In this document: in pieces, positions 9,684 through 19,582 of the stretch
How the letters are laid out: every line of letters starts with the position of its first letter
How positions within the stretch are numbered: position 1 is the stretch's first letter
Source: Streptomyces sp. NRRL B-24484
Lineage (GTDB): Bacteria > Actinomycetota > Actinomycetes > Streptomycetales > Streptomycetaceae
Length of the DNA stretch: 64,000 nucleotides
Reading direction: 5' to 3'
Assembly: GCF_000717715.1 (NCBI RefSeq)
Contig: NZ_JOAI01000005.1
Span: forward strand, 1 to 64,000
Position numbers and translations under genes: made by a program
The notes under the pieces: model-generated
Told to the model about the DNA's origin: nothing
What the model saw: only the letters and a program-made list of their open reading frames with translations
Database searches by the model: none

Positions 9684-11798
9684 CTAGGGGTTCGTCGTTC
9701 CCTGTGCGCCTATGGGTTGGCCCGTTTCCGTGGGGGTGGGTCTGCGGCTGAGGGGGCTGGGCCACCACATGTGGCGGTCGAGGTCCATGGTGAGGGCGGT
9801 GACGAGGACGGAGCGGACGACGAGGGTGTCCAGCAGGACGCCGAGGGCGACCGCGAAGCCGATCTCGGCGAAGCCCACGATCGGCAGGGTGCCGAGGACG
9901 CCGAAGGTGGCGGCGAGGATCAGGCCGGCCGAGGTGATGACGCCGCCGGTGGCGGCCAGGCCGGCGACCGCGCCGGCTCTGGTGCCGCGGTGCAGCGACT
10001 CCTCGCGGACCCGGGTCATCAGGAAGATGTTGTAGTCGATGCCGAGCGCCACCAGGAAGACGAAGACGAACAGCGGGAAGGCGTTGTCCTCGCCCTCGAA
10101 GTGGAAGCCGTGGGTGAAGACGAAGGCGCTGATGCCGAGCGCGGCGGTGTAGGAGAGCACCACGGTGCCGATCAGCACCAGCGGGGCGATCACGGCCCGC
10201 AGCAGCAGCGCCAGCACGGCCAGGACCACCACCAGCACCAGTGGGATGATCACCCGGTTGTCGTTCCCGGCCGCGCGCCCGGCGTCGAGGACGACCGCGG
10301 TGTTGCCGCCGACCTGGGCGTCGGCCTCCGGCAGGGCGTGGACGTTGGCCCGGACCCGGTCGACGGTGTCCTTGGCGGCCTGGCTGTCCGGAGGGTCGGT
10401 GAGGGTGGCCTGGAAGAGCGCCTGGCCGTTCTTGGCGAGCACCGGGGTGGCTCCGGCGATGCCCTCGGTGGAGGTGGTGACGGCCCGGACGCGTTCGCCC
10501 GAGGCGGCGGTGCTCACAATGGTGAGCGGCGCTCCGGTGCCGCCGGGGAAGTGCTCGGCGAGGACCTGCTGGCCGACCACGGAGTCCGGTTCGCCGGTGA
10601 AGGTGCCGGCGGTGGAGAGCCCGGTGGCGTTCAGCGCGACCAGGCCGAGGCTGCAGACGGCGAGCGCCAGGGCGGTGCCCGTCCACACCTTGCGGGGGCG
10701 GCGGCCGATCCAGGCGCCGATGTGCGCCCAGCGGCCGGTCTTGGTGGGCTCGGGCGTGCCGTACGCGGGGCGGACCGGCCAGAACACCCAGCGGCCGACG
10801 ATCACCAGGGCGGCGGGCAGCAGGGTGAGCATGGCGCAGAGCGCGACGAGCACGCCGATCGCGCAGACCGGGCCGAGGCCGCTGGTGGAGTTCATCTCGG
10901 CGACCAGCAGGCAGAGCATGGAGGCGACCACGGTGACCGAGCTGGCCAGGATGGCCGGGCCGGCCCGGTGCAGGGCGAACGCCATCGCCTCGTGGCGGTC
11001 CTCGTGGCGACGCAGCTCCTCCCGGTAACGGGCGGTGAGCAGCAGGGCGTAGTCGGTGCCCGCGCCGAGCACGAGGACGATCAGGATGCCGGCGCTCTGC
11101 GCGTTGACGGTGAGGCCGGCGTGCGCGGCCAGGACGTAGATGACGCCCTCGGCGACGACCAGGGCGGCGCCGGCGGACAGCAGCGGCAGCAGCCAGAGCA
11201 CCGGGCTGCGGTAGGTGAGCAGCAGCAGCACGATCACCACGGTGATGGTGGCGAACAGCAGGGTGCTGTCGATGCCGGCGAAGGCCTCGGCCTGGTCGGC
11301 GCCGACGCCGGCCGGGCCGGTGACGTGCGTGGTCATGCCGTCGCTGTTCGCGGCGGCGGTGGCGCGCAGGCTGTCGACGGCGGGCTGCAGGTCCTTCCAG
11401 CCTCCGGTGCCGATGTCGACGGGCACCACGGTCTGCATGGCCTTGCCGTCGGCGGAGACCTGCGGTCCGACCACCGGCCCGCGGACGTGCGGTGCGTCGG
11501 CGAAGGCCGCGGCGTCCCGGACCGCCTCGGCCTTGTTGGCCGGAGTGATGCCGCCGTCGTTCTGGTAGACGACCACGGCCTGGGCGATGTCGACGGGGAA
11601 GAAGGCGCGCTGCTCGTTCAGCACCTGGGTGGACTCGGCGTTGCCGGGCAGCCAGCTGCTGGCCTCGTTGTCCTCGGCGTCGGTGAGCTTGCCGGCCAGC
11701 GGTACGGCGACGATCAGCAGCACCAGCCAGAACGCCAGCACCACCCACTTGGCGCGCCGGCCGCACGGCAGTGCGGCAAGCCTTGCGGACGGGCTCAT
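9684..11798 (-). CDS. MMPL/RND-family transporter
   Basis: A 704-residue membrane exporter of the MMPL (actinorhodin ActII-ORF3-like) family. It has two repeats of an N-terminal helix, a large extracytoplasmic loop and a five-helix bundle (first bundle [16 protein letters not shown] onward, second [20 protein letters not shown] onward). The start is ATG 11798 ([15 protein letters not shown], a basic cytoplasmic tail before helix 1). The substrate is unknown. It ends next to the pigment hydroxylase but is separated from it by a strong hairpin, so a pigment-export role is only a possibility. Confidence 0.9.
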   Translation of the reverse strand: MSPSARLAALPCGRRAKWVVLAFWLVLLIVAVPLAGKLTDAEDNEASSWLPGNAESTQVLNEQRAFFPVDIAQAVVVYQNDGGITPANKAEAVRDAAAFADAPHVRGPVVGPQVSADGKAMQTVVPVDIGTGGWKDLQPAVDSLRATAAANSDGMTTHVTGPAGVGADQAEAFAGIDSTLLFATITVVIVLLLLTYRSPVLWLLPLLSAGAALVVAEGVIYVLAAHAGLTVNAQSAGILIVLVLGAGTDYALLLTARYREELRRHEDRHEAMAFALHRAGPAILASSVTVVASMLCLLVAEMNSTSGLGPVCAIGVLVALCAMLTLLPAALVIVGRWVFWPVRPAYGTPEPTKTGRWAHIGAWIGRRPRKVWTGTALALAVCSLGLVALNATGLSTAGTFTGEPDSVVGQQVLAEHFPGGTGAPLTIVSTAASGERVRAVTTSTEGIAGATPVLAKNGQALFQATLTDPPDSQAAKDTVDRVRANVHALPEADAQVGGNTAVVLDAGRAAGNDNRVIIPLVLVVVLAVLALLLRAVIAPLVLIGTVVLSYTAALGISAFVFTHGFHFEGEDNAFPLFVFVFLVALGIDYNIFLMTRVREESLHRGTRAGAVAGLAATGGVITSAGLILAATFGVLGTLPIVGFAEIGFAVALGVLLDTLVVRSVLVTALTMDLDRHMWWPSPLSRRPTPTETGQPIGAQGTTNP

Positions 11799-11952
11799 CG
11801 GGTACCCCCTTGCGGGCCCTCGGCTGCTCCCTCGGCCGCTCCGGTGCCCCCGTCCGGCGGGGCGCACGGCCTCTCCCAGCATGCCACCGGAGGGCGCCGG
11901 GTGACGGATCGGGCGGTCGGCACCGTCCCGCCCGTGCGCCGCCGGCGAGGTC

Positions 11953-11958
11953 TATCGT
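11953..11958 (+). promoter_or_regulatory. -10 hexamer for a leaderless lpd transcript
   Basis: TATCGT lies 7 nt before ATG 11966, the spacing at which actinomycete transcripts begin at or next to the start codon. No ribosome site is visible between them. The -35 region is not consensus. Confidence 0.55.
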
Positions 11959-11965
11959 GTGGCTC

Positions 11966-13372
<1,407 letters not shown>

Positions 13373-13394
13373 TCGGCCGCCGCGGCACCCTCCG

Positions 13395-13435
13395 CGGCCG
13401 GCGGTGACGGCCCACCGGGTCGCCACCGCCGGCCG
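13395..13435. terminator. Hairpin after lpdA (12-bp stem)
   Basis: CGGCCGGCGGTG pairs with CACCGCCGGCCG across a 17-nt loop, 22 nt after the lpdA stop and before the next promoter-like hexamer. Confidence 0.55.
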
Positions 13436-13448
13436 CCGTGTCTGCCCG

Positions 13449-13454
13449 TACCCT
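13449..13454 (+). promoter_or_regulatory. -10 hexamer upstream of the carboxyltransferase gene
   Basis: TACCCT in the context CGTACCCTGG is a good actinomycete -10 element. It lies inside the most upstream possible reading of the next gene, which favours the GTG at 13495 as the true start. Confidence 0.45.
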
Positions 13455-13494
13455 GGGCCCGGACGGGCGCCGGCGGCGCCCGCGGGACACGGGG

Positions 13495-15009
13495 GTGCGC
13501 GACGTGGTCGAGGAACGGGGTCCGAGCGCGGGCGAGCTGATCGGTCTGCTGGCCGACCCGGGCGGCTTCCACTGCTGGGACGAGCCGGTGGCCCACCCGG
13601 GCGCCGACGACGGGTACACCGCGTCCCTGGCGAAGGCGGCCGCCCGCACCAGCCTGGACGAGGCCGTCACCACCGGCCGGGCCCTGGTCGACGGTGTCCC
13701 GGTGGCGCTGATCGCCTCCGAGTTCGGCTTCCTCGGCGGCTCGATCGGCGTGGCCACCGCCGAGCGGATCACCCGCGCGGTGGAGCGGGCCACCGCAGAG
13801 CGCCTCCCGGTGCTCGCCCTGCCGGTCTCCGGCGGCACCCGGATGCAGGAGGGCTCGGCCGCGTTCCTCTGCATGGTCCGGGTCACCGCGGCCGTCCAGG
13901 CCCACCAGGCCGCCGGCCTGCCGTACCTCACCTACCTGCGCAACCCCACCATGGGCGGGGTGTTCGCCTCCTGGGGCACCCTCGGCCACGTCGTCGCGGC
14001 CGAGCCCGGCGCCCGGCTGGGCTTCCTCGGCCCTCGGGTCTACGAGGAGCTGCGCGGTGTCCGGCTGCCGCCCGGCGTGCAGCGCTCCGAGACGCTGGCC
14101 GCCCGCGGCCTGGTCGACGCCGTGCTGCCGCCGGAGGAACTCCGCGGCCACCTGCTGCGGGTGCTGTCCGTGCTCGGCGCCGCACCCGTCCCGCAGCCCC
14201 AGCCGCCGAGCGGCCCGCCCGCCGGCGACACCGCGGACGCCTGGGAGTCCGTCCGCCGCACCCGCCGCACCGACCGGCCCGGCGCCCGCGAACTGCTCGA
14301 CGCCGCCGCCGACGAGTACGTCCTGCTGGGCGCGCCCGGCGGCGAGGGCGGCGCGCTGGTGCGGGCGCTCGCCGTGTTCGGCGGCAGCCCGGCCGTCGTG
14401 GTCGGACAGCAGCGCGGCGGGGACCGCCCGTTCACCGCCGCCGACCTGCGGGCCGTCCGGCGCACCGCGCGCACCGCCCAGCAGCTCGGACTGCCGCTGG
14501 TGACGGTCGTCGACACCGCGGGCGCGGAACTCTCCGTGCAGGCCGAACTCGACGGCATCGCTGTCGAGATCGCGCACTGCCTCAGCACCCTCACCGCGCT
14601 GCGCACGCCGGTGCTCGCGGTGCTGCTCGGTCAGGGCTCCGGCGGCGGGGCGCTCGCCCTGCTGCCCGCGGACCGGGTGATCGCCGCCGAACACGCCTGG
14701 CTCGCCCCGCTGCCGCCCGAGGGCGCCTCCGCGATCGTGCACCGGGACGGCGAGCACGCCGCGGACCTGGCCCGGACACAGGGGATCGGCGCCTACGACC
14801 TGGCCGCGGTCGGCCTGGTCGACGAGGTCGTCGCGGAGTTCCCGGACGCGGCCGACGAGCCCGTGCCCTTCGGTGCCCGGGTCGGCCGGGCCGTCGCGCT
14901 GGCCCTCGGATCGCTGCTCGCCCTGCCCGTCGAGCAGCGGCTCGCGGCACGCGCGGCGCGGAACCGGCGGCTGGGCGACCGGCGGGCGGACGCCCGTCCG
15001 GAGGGCTGA
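13495..15009 (+). CDS. Two-lobed acyl-CoA carboxyltransferase (AccD/AccA-like)
   Basis: A 504-residue protein with two crotonase-fold carboxyltransferase lobes. The N-lobe (residues about 40-230) has GGSIGVATAERITRA and PVSGGTRMQEGSAAF. The C-lobe (about 250-490) has VTVVDTAGAELSVQAE and LGQGSGGGALALLPADRV. Such proteins transfer carboxyl from biotin to acetyl- or other acyl-CoA. No biotin carboxylase or carrier gene lies nearby, so the partner is encoded elsewhere and the substrate cannot be named. Malonyl-CoA supply for the adjacent PKS is a tempting but unsupported idea. Confidence 0.85.
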   Translation: MRDVVEERGPSAGELIGLLADPGGFHCWDEPVAHPGADDGYTASLAKAAARTSLDEAVTTGRALVDGVPVALIASEFGFLGGSIGVATAERITRAVERATAERLPVLALPVSGGTRMQEGSAAFLCMVRVTAAVQAHQAAGLPYLTYLRNPTMGGVFASWGTLGHVVAAEPGARLGFLGPRVYEELRGVRLPPGVQRSETLAARGLVDAVLPPEELRGHLLRVLSVLGAAPVPQPQPPSGPPAGDTADAWESVRRTRRTDRPGARELLDAAADEYVLLGAPGGEGGALVRALAVFGGSPAVVVGQQRGGDRPFTAADLRAVRRTARTAQQLGLPLVTVVDTAGAELSVQAELDGIAVEIAHCLSTLTALRTPVLAVLLGQGSGGGALALLPADRVIAAEHAWLAPLPPEGASAIVHRDGEHAADLARTQGIGAYDLAAVGLVDEVVAEFPDAADEPVPFGARVGRAVALALGSLLALPVEQRLAARAARNRRLGDRRADARPEG

Positions 15010-15035
15010 GGGCGGGCCCAGGGCTCAGACCCGCG

Positions 15036-15305
15036 TCAGAGCAGGCCGCCGAGGGTGGCGACGGCCTTGGAGGCGGAGGCCGCACCCTCGAGGTCGCCCA
15101 CCACGCCGTGCAGGTCCTTGATGCGCTTCTCGGCGTGCGCCTGGAAGGCGTCCGCGGCGGCACCCGTCCAGTGCACCGAGTGGCGGGCGCGCTCCAGTTC
15201 CTGGGCGATCTCGTTCACCTCGTTGGCGAGCGCCTCCAGTTCGCCCGCCAGGTCGGCGAGCTCCGCGTCCGCCAGCAGCCGGCCTATGCCGTCCAGGATT
15301 CCCAT
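15036..15305 (-). CDS. WXG100-family (ESX-type) small protein
   Basis: An 89-residue all-helical protein with the W-T-G turn (HWTGAAADAFQAHAEKR) between two helices, the signature of type VII secretion substrates. Helix 1 is a long amphipathic stretch (LADLAGELEALANEVNEIA). No EssC/EccC, Ecc or partner WXG gene is in the window, so it may form a homodimer or serve a secretion system encoded elsewhere. ATG 15305 is preferred to an upstream in-frame start. A TAAGCT hexamer overlapping the livF stop may be its promoter. Confidence 0.8.
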   Translation of the reverse strand: MGILDGIGRLLADAELADLAGELEALANEVNEIAQELERARHSVHWTGAAADAFQAHAEKRIKDLHGVVGDLEGAASASKAVATLGGLL

Positions 15306-15348
15306 CGTCAACCCCCGTCGTCGAGACACGTCCTGTCTCCGGATCAGC

Positions 15349-16017
15349 TTATCCGCCGATCGGACCGGACAGGAGCTCGCCCGGCTCGCCGCTGAACACC
15401 ACCCGTCCCCGCCGCAGCACGTGCACCACGCCCGCCCCCGCCAGGGTCGGCGGCAGCGACCGGGCGGCCAGCACCACGGTGCCGCCGCCGGCTGCGGACT
15501 CCAGCAGCAGCCGGTGCAGCCGGGCCACCACCGCGGGGGCCAGGCCGCGGTCCGGCTCGTCCAGGAGCAGCAGCCGCGGACGGGCCAGCATCGCCCGGCC
15601 GAGCGCCACCATCTGCTGCTGCCCGCCCGAGAGCGTGCCCGCCCGCCGCGGTAGCAGCGGGCGCAGCTCGGGGAACCACTCCTCGACGGCCGCCGGGTCC
15701 TCGCCCGCGTGCTGCCGCAGGTTCTCCGCGACGGTGAGGGACGGGAAGACCGCCTGCTCGGCCGGGACCAGGGCGAGGCCCCGGCGGGCCCGGCGGAACA
15801 CCGAGAGCGCGGTGACGTCCCGGCCCGCCCAGAGCACCCGCCCGGCGGCCGGCCGGACCACGCCGGCCAGGGCGTGCAGGGCCGTCGTCCGACCGGCGCC
15901 GTTGCGGCCCAGCAGCACCGTCACCCGGCCCGCCGGGCAGGGCAGGTCCACCCCGTGCAGGGCCTCCAGCAGCCCGTACCGGACGCGGACCCCGCGCAGC
16001 TCCGCCTCGACGGTCAC
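15349..16017 (-). CDS. livF: LivF-like ABC ATPase with altered Walker A
   Basis: A 222-residue ATPase of the branched-chain amino-acid transporter class. It has a Walker A-like GRNGAGRTT, signature LSGGQQQMVALGRAM and Walker B RLLLLDEPDRG. The invariant Walker A Lys is Arg (CGG codon, 15889-15891), and the switch region reads VVLAARS instead of the usual LVEQN/LVEH type. ATP hydrolysis by this subunit is therefore questionable, and LivG may do most of the work. GTG 16017 overlaps the livG stop by 4 nt. The same reading frame is open all the way back through the permease gene (see the permease entry). Confidence 0.85.
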   Translation of the reverse strand: MTVEAELRGVRVRYGLLEALHGVDLPCPAGRVTVLLGRNGAGRTTALHALAGVVRPAAGRVLWAGRDVTALSVFRRARRGLALVPAEQAVFPSLTVAENLRQHAGEDPAAVEEWFPELRPLLPRRAGTLSGGQQQMVALGRAMLARPRLLLLDEPDRGLAPAVVARLHRLLLESAAGGGTVVLAARSLPPTLAGAGVVHVLRRGRVVFSGEPGELLSGPIGG

Positions 16018-16808
16018 GGCTCCGCCCCCGTCGCCTCGCCCCACGCCCCGGCCACCCTCGGGTCCGCCAGGACCTCGGCGGTCGGGCCGCTCAACAGGAC
16101 CCGTCCCGCGGCCATCACGCAGACCGAGTCGGCGAGGCTGGCGACCAGTTCGACGTCGTGCTCCACCAGCAGCAGCGCCACCCCCTCGGCGGCGAGCGCC
16201 CGCAGCACCGAGCCGAGGCGGGCGGTCTGCGCCAGGTCGAGACCGGCCGCCGGCTCGTCCAGCAGCAGCACCCGCGGGGACGCGGCCAGCGCGCGGGCCA
16301 GCTCCAGCAGGCGCAGCGCACCGGTCGGCAGCCGGTCGGCGGGCCAGTCCCGGACGGCGTCCAGGCCGAACAGGCGCAGCGCACGGTCGGTGGCCTCGCG
16401 GGCGGCCGGGGCGCCGGGGGCGGGGAGGCCCAGCAGGCCGCGGACGGTGCCGCCGCGGCCCTGCTCGGCACCGAGGCGGGCGTTCTCGCCGACCGTCAGG
16501 CCGGGGAAGACGGCGATCTGCTGGAAGGTCCGGGCGAGGCCGAGGCGGGCCCTCGCGTGGTCCGGCAGCCGGGTGACGTCGCGGCCGGCCAGCAGGACGC
16601 GGCCGGCGTCCGGGCGGGCGACGCCGCTCAGGCAGTCGAAGAGGGTGCTCTTGCCGGCGCCGTTCGGGCCCACCAGGGCGGTGATCCGGCCGGGCGGCAC
16701 CTCCAGGTCGACGCGGTCGACGGCGGCGATGCCGCCGAAGCGGCGGACGAGACCGCGGGCGGTGAGGCCGGGGGCCTCGGGGGCACGGGTTGCGGGGGCG
16801 GCGCTCAT
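16014..16808 (-). CDS. livG: LivG-like branched-chain amino-acid ABC ATPase
   Basis: A 264-residue ATPase with Walker A GPNGAGKST, Walker B RVLLLDEPAAGL and H-loop LLLVEHDVE, all intact. The ABC signature is degenerate (LPTGALRLLELARAL instead of an LSYGQQ-type motif). It partners the permease and LivF. ATG 16808 is the start of conserved similarity. A TGA in the third reading frame overlaps this ATG (ATGA), which is where the permease would stop if a frame slip upstream were corrected. Confidence 0.88.
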   Translation of the reverse strand: MSAAPATRAPEAPGLTARGLVRRFGGIAAVDRVDLEVPPGRITALVGPNGAGKSTLFDCLSGVARPDAGRVLLAGRDVTRLPDHARARLGLARTFQQIAVFPGLTVGENARLGAEQGRGGTVRGLLGLPAPGAPAAREATDRALRLFGLDAVRDWPADRLPTGALRLLELARALAASPRVLLLDEPAAGLDLAQTARLGSVLRALAAEGVALLLVEHDVELVASLADSVCVMAAGRVLLSGPTAEVLADPRVAGAWGEATGAEP

Positions 16809-16860
16809 CGTCCGGTCCGGCGGTGCACGTGGCTGCGGGCAGGAGGGTGCGGGTCGCCGC

Positions 16861-16946
16861 CTGCCGCCTCGCGCGGTTGCCCGCGACCCTGGGGGTGCGA
16901 CTGGCTGGAGGGGTCGGAGTGCGGGTGGCACCCTGCCGCCTCGCGC
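16861..16946 (-). repeat. Two diverged copies of a GC-rich intergenic-type repeat
   Basis: On the plus strand CTGCCGCCTCGCGC occurs at 16861-16874 and 16933-16946, period 72. Read on the minus strand, each copy has a G-rich stretch, then GCGCGAGGCGGCAGG, then a stretch ending in ACCCGCAC. This resembles the short dispersed GC-rich repeats common between Streptomyces genes. The copies lie at the permease-livG junction, where the permease frame loses its expected end. Confidence 0.6.
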
Positions 16947-16983
16947 AGGTCCCCGCACCCCTGCGGGGTCGCCGTACTCGTGA

Positions 16984-18825
16984 GGGGCGGGCGGTGAGGC
17001 GGCGGGCGACGCCGGCCAGGCCGCCGGGCATCCGTCCGAGGGCGGTGGCGAGGCCGCCGACCACGACGGCGGAGATGCCGGGGACGGTGCCGGTGTCCAG
17101 GCCGACCAGGAGGGCGGTCGCGAGCACCGCGCCGACGGCACTGTCGGCCCCGGCCACCACCACGGTCGCGAACCAGAGCAGGCCCTGGATCGGGTCGAAG
17201 GCGGCGGCGGAGAAGGCCCGTCCGGCGAGGGTCATCAGGCCGCCGCCGAGGGCGGCGAGTCCGGCGCCGGCCATGAAGACCAGGAGCTTCAGCCGGGGCA
17301 CGTCCACCCCGGCGGCCGAGGCCCCGGCCTGGTGGTCGCGCATCGCGGTGAGGGCCCGGCCGAGCCGGCCGCGGTGCAGGTTGCGGACGAGCAGCAGGCC
17401 GGCGCCGAGGAGCACCAGTTCGGCGGTGTAGAAGGCGCCGTCACCGGCGAGGAACTCCGGTCGGTCGACGACGAGTCCGGTGGTGGCGTACGGCTGGTTG
17501 AAGACGAGCCGGCTGAGCGCGGTGCCGACGGCGAAGGTGACCAGCGCGAGGGCGAGGCCGCGGCGGCGGATCGCGGGCCAGCCGGTCAGCAGGCCGAGCG
17601 GCACGGTGACGGCGACCGCCAGCAGCAGGGCGGGAACGGCGGGCATCGGCGGCAGTCCGGGGACCCGGCCGGACATCAGCAGGGCCGTCCCGAGCCCGCC
17701 GAGGCCCGCGTACCCGGCCTGGCCGAGCGAGACCTGTCCGCCGTAGCCGGTGACGACCACGACGGAGAGCAGCACCAGGGCGAGTGCGGGTACGGCGAGG
17801 GCGTGCCGCAGGTCGTCGCTGCGGAAGCCGAGCGGCAGCAGCAGGAGCACGGTGCAGACGGCCTTCACGGCGGCCGAGCCGCGTTCGGTCCGGGGGGCGC
17901 CCGCGGGGGCGAGCCCGGTGTCGTCCACCGCGCCGCGCCAGGGCAGCAGCGCGGCGACCAGCAGCGCGACGGTGAACAGGTTGGCCTGCACGGCCTGGGC
18001 GAGCGGCAGGAGTTGCCCGGCGGGGCGCAGCCGGGTGAGTTCGCTCTGGGCGACGCCCAGAGTGAGGCCGGTGACGACCGCCACGGGCAGGCTGCGCAGC
18101 CGGGCGGCGACGGCGACGGCCATGGTCTCCATGACGAGCAGCGGCAGGCCGTACGGGTCGAGCAGCAGGGAGGGGGCGAGCAGGATGCCGACCAGGCCGG
18201 CGGTGAAGGAGCCGAAGGCCCAGCCGGTGGCGGAGATCCGGTCGGCGTCGATCCCGGCGAGGCCGGCGAGGCCGCGGTTGTCGACGACGGCGCGCAGCCG
18301 GGTGCCGAAGGCGGTGTGGCGGGTGACGAGTCCGACGCCGCCGGCCACGGCGAACAGGACGGCCAGCTGGACGGCGGTGTCCAGGCGCAGGACGTGGCCG
18401 CCGAGGTCGGCGAGGTGCTCGGGTCGGACGAGTGCGGGGGCGTCGGCGAAGGGGGCGGTGCCCCAGATCAGGATGACGGTGCCGATCAGCAGCACGAACA
18501 CGCCGATGCCGGCGACCATCGTCTCGCCGGCTCCGGCGCCGCGGCGCTGCAGCGGGCGGAAGACGGCGGCGTCGAGCAGCACGCCGAAGGCGGGGGCGGC
18601 GACCAGCAGGCAGAAGGCGGCCGCGGGGAAGAGCGGCCAGCCGCGGACGACGACGAGTTCGCGCAGCAGGTAGGCGGTGGCGACGGCCTGGGCGCCCTGG
18701 GCGAGGTTGAGCACGCCGGTGGCGCGGTGGGTGACGACCAGGCCGACGCCGCTGAGCGCGGCTGCGCTGCCGACCGAGAGCCCGGCGAGGGCGAGGTCGG
18801 TGGTGAGGCCGAGGCTGTCGCTCAC
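16984..18825 (-). CDS. livHM: Fused LivH-LivM permease; no in-frame stop at its natural end
   Basis: About 614 recognisable residues of a fused branched-chain amino-acid-type permease. The N-half is LivH-like (GVLNLAQGAQAVATAYLLRE) and the C-half LivM-like (GYGGQVSLGQAGYAGLGGLG, ALTAMRDHQAGASAAGVD), each with about eight to ten membrane helices. GTG 18825 overlaps the upstream stop by 4 nt. After ARRLTARP the frame runs through the two repeats, then antisense-like sequence over livG, and meets a stop only at the end of livF (15349). Taken literally this is a 1,158-residue product. More likely a frame slip or repeat insertion removed the stop, so the end coordinate is where homology fades. Confidence 0.75.
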
Positions 18826-19367
18826 CCGGTCGGGGGCCCGGGATCGGCGGCGGGCCCGGGTTCCGCGGCGGGCCCGGGTTCCGCGGCGGGGCCGGGGGGC
18901 TCGGGCGGTTCCGGGTCGCAGACCGGGCAGGGGCTGAGGCCGCGCTCCCGGACGGCCCGGACGTCCAGCGGTTCGGCGCCGGTCTTGCCGGCGACCAGCG
19001 GGCAGTCCCGGCGGTGGTAGAGGGTGCCGTCGGGGAGGCCGACCGGCGGGCCGGCGTCGCCCTCGTCGGCAGCGGCGGCCGGGGCCTCGGTGACCAGCAG
19101 GGCGTAGAGCTGGTCGAGCCTCCGGTCCGCGGGCTCGCCGGGCCCGCGGCGGGCGGCGACGAGGACCGCGCCCGCGACGATCAGGGCGGCACCGGGCGCG
19201 GTCGCCGAGGCGATGTAGGGCAGCTGACGGGCCGCGAGCTCCTCCCCGGAGACGCCGTACCAGCCGAGCACGCAGAGCACCGCGCCGGCCGCGAGCGTGA
19301 ACCAGCCGGGCCATTCGCGCAGTGCCCGCAGCAGCCCGGCGGCGCTCGGCCGGGGAATCCGGTTCAT
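18822..19367 (-). CDS. Two-helix membrane protein with Cys/His motif, coupled to Liv permease
   Basis: A 181-residue protein of unknown function. Two membrane helices (about 20-38 and 55-72) are followed by a soluble tail holding YHRRDCPLVAGK and, about 20 residues later, LSPCPVCDP. This His/Cys arrangement could bind metal or form a redox pair. A C-terminal low-complexity tail repeats GPAAEP. Its stop overlaps the permease GTG by 4 nt, so it is made together with the transporter. An accessory or regulatory subunit is my inference. Confidence 0.75.
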   Translation of the reverse strand: MNRIPRPSAAGLLRALREWPGWFTLAAGAVLCVLGWYGVSGEELAARQLPYIASATAPGAALIVAGAVLVAARRGPGEPADRRLDQLYALLVTEAPAAAADEGDAGPPVGLPDGTLYHRRDCPLVAGKTGAEPLDVRAVRERGLSPCPVCDPEPPEPPGPAAEPGPAAEPGPAADPGPPTG

Positions 19368-19403
19368 CCAGATTTCTCCGTACTGTCCAGATTTCTCGGT
19401 ACT
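19367..19403 (-). repeat. Tandem 19-bp duplication spanning the start region
   Basis: Two near-identical 18-bp units (17 of 18 positions) at 19367-19384 and 19386-19403. On the minus strand the downstream copy contains the GGAG ribosome site and runs into ATG 19367; the upstream copy is an untranslated duplicate with CGAG in place of GGAG. It looks like a recent slip duplication of the translation start region. Confidence 0.7.
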
Positions 19404-19582
19404 CTACTGTTCTGTCAGCTCCTCTTGCGGTTCGTCCGCCGATCGGCCTTCATAGTGTCACTTGCGGCATCCGGTGCCGCAGCACGGACCGAGACACCGA
19501 CCCAGAGCAGCCACGACACGAGCGACCGGGGCCACCGGCGGGAGGGCGGCCCGGCGGTCGGGAAGAACGCGGTGAGCAACCC

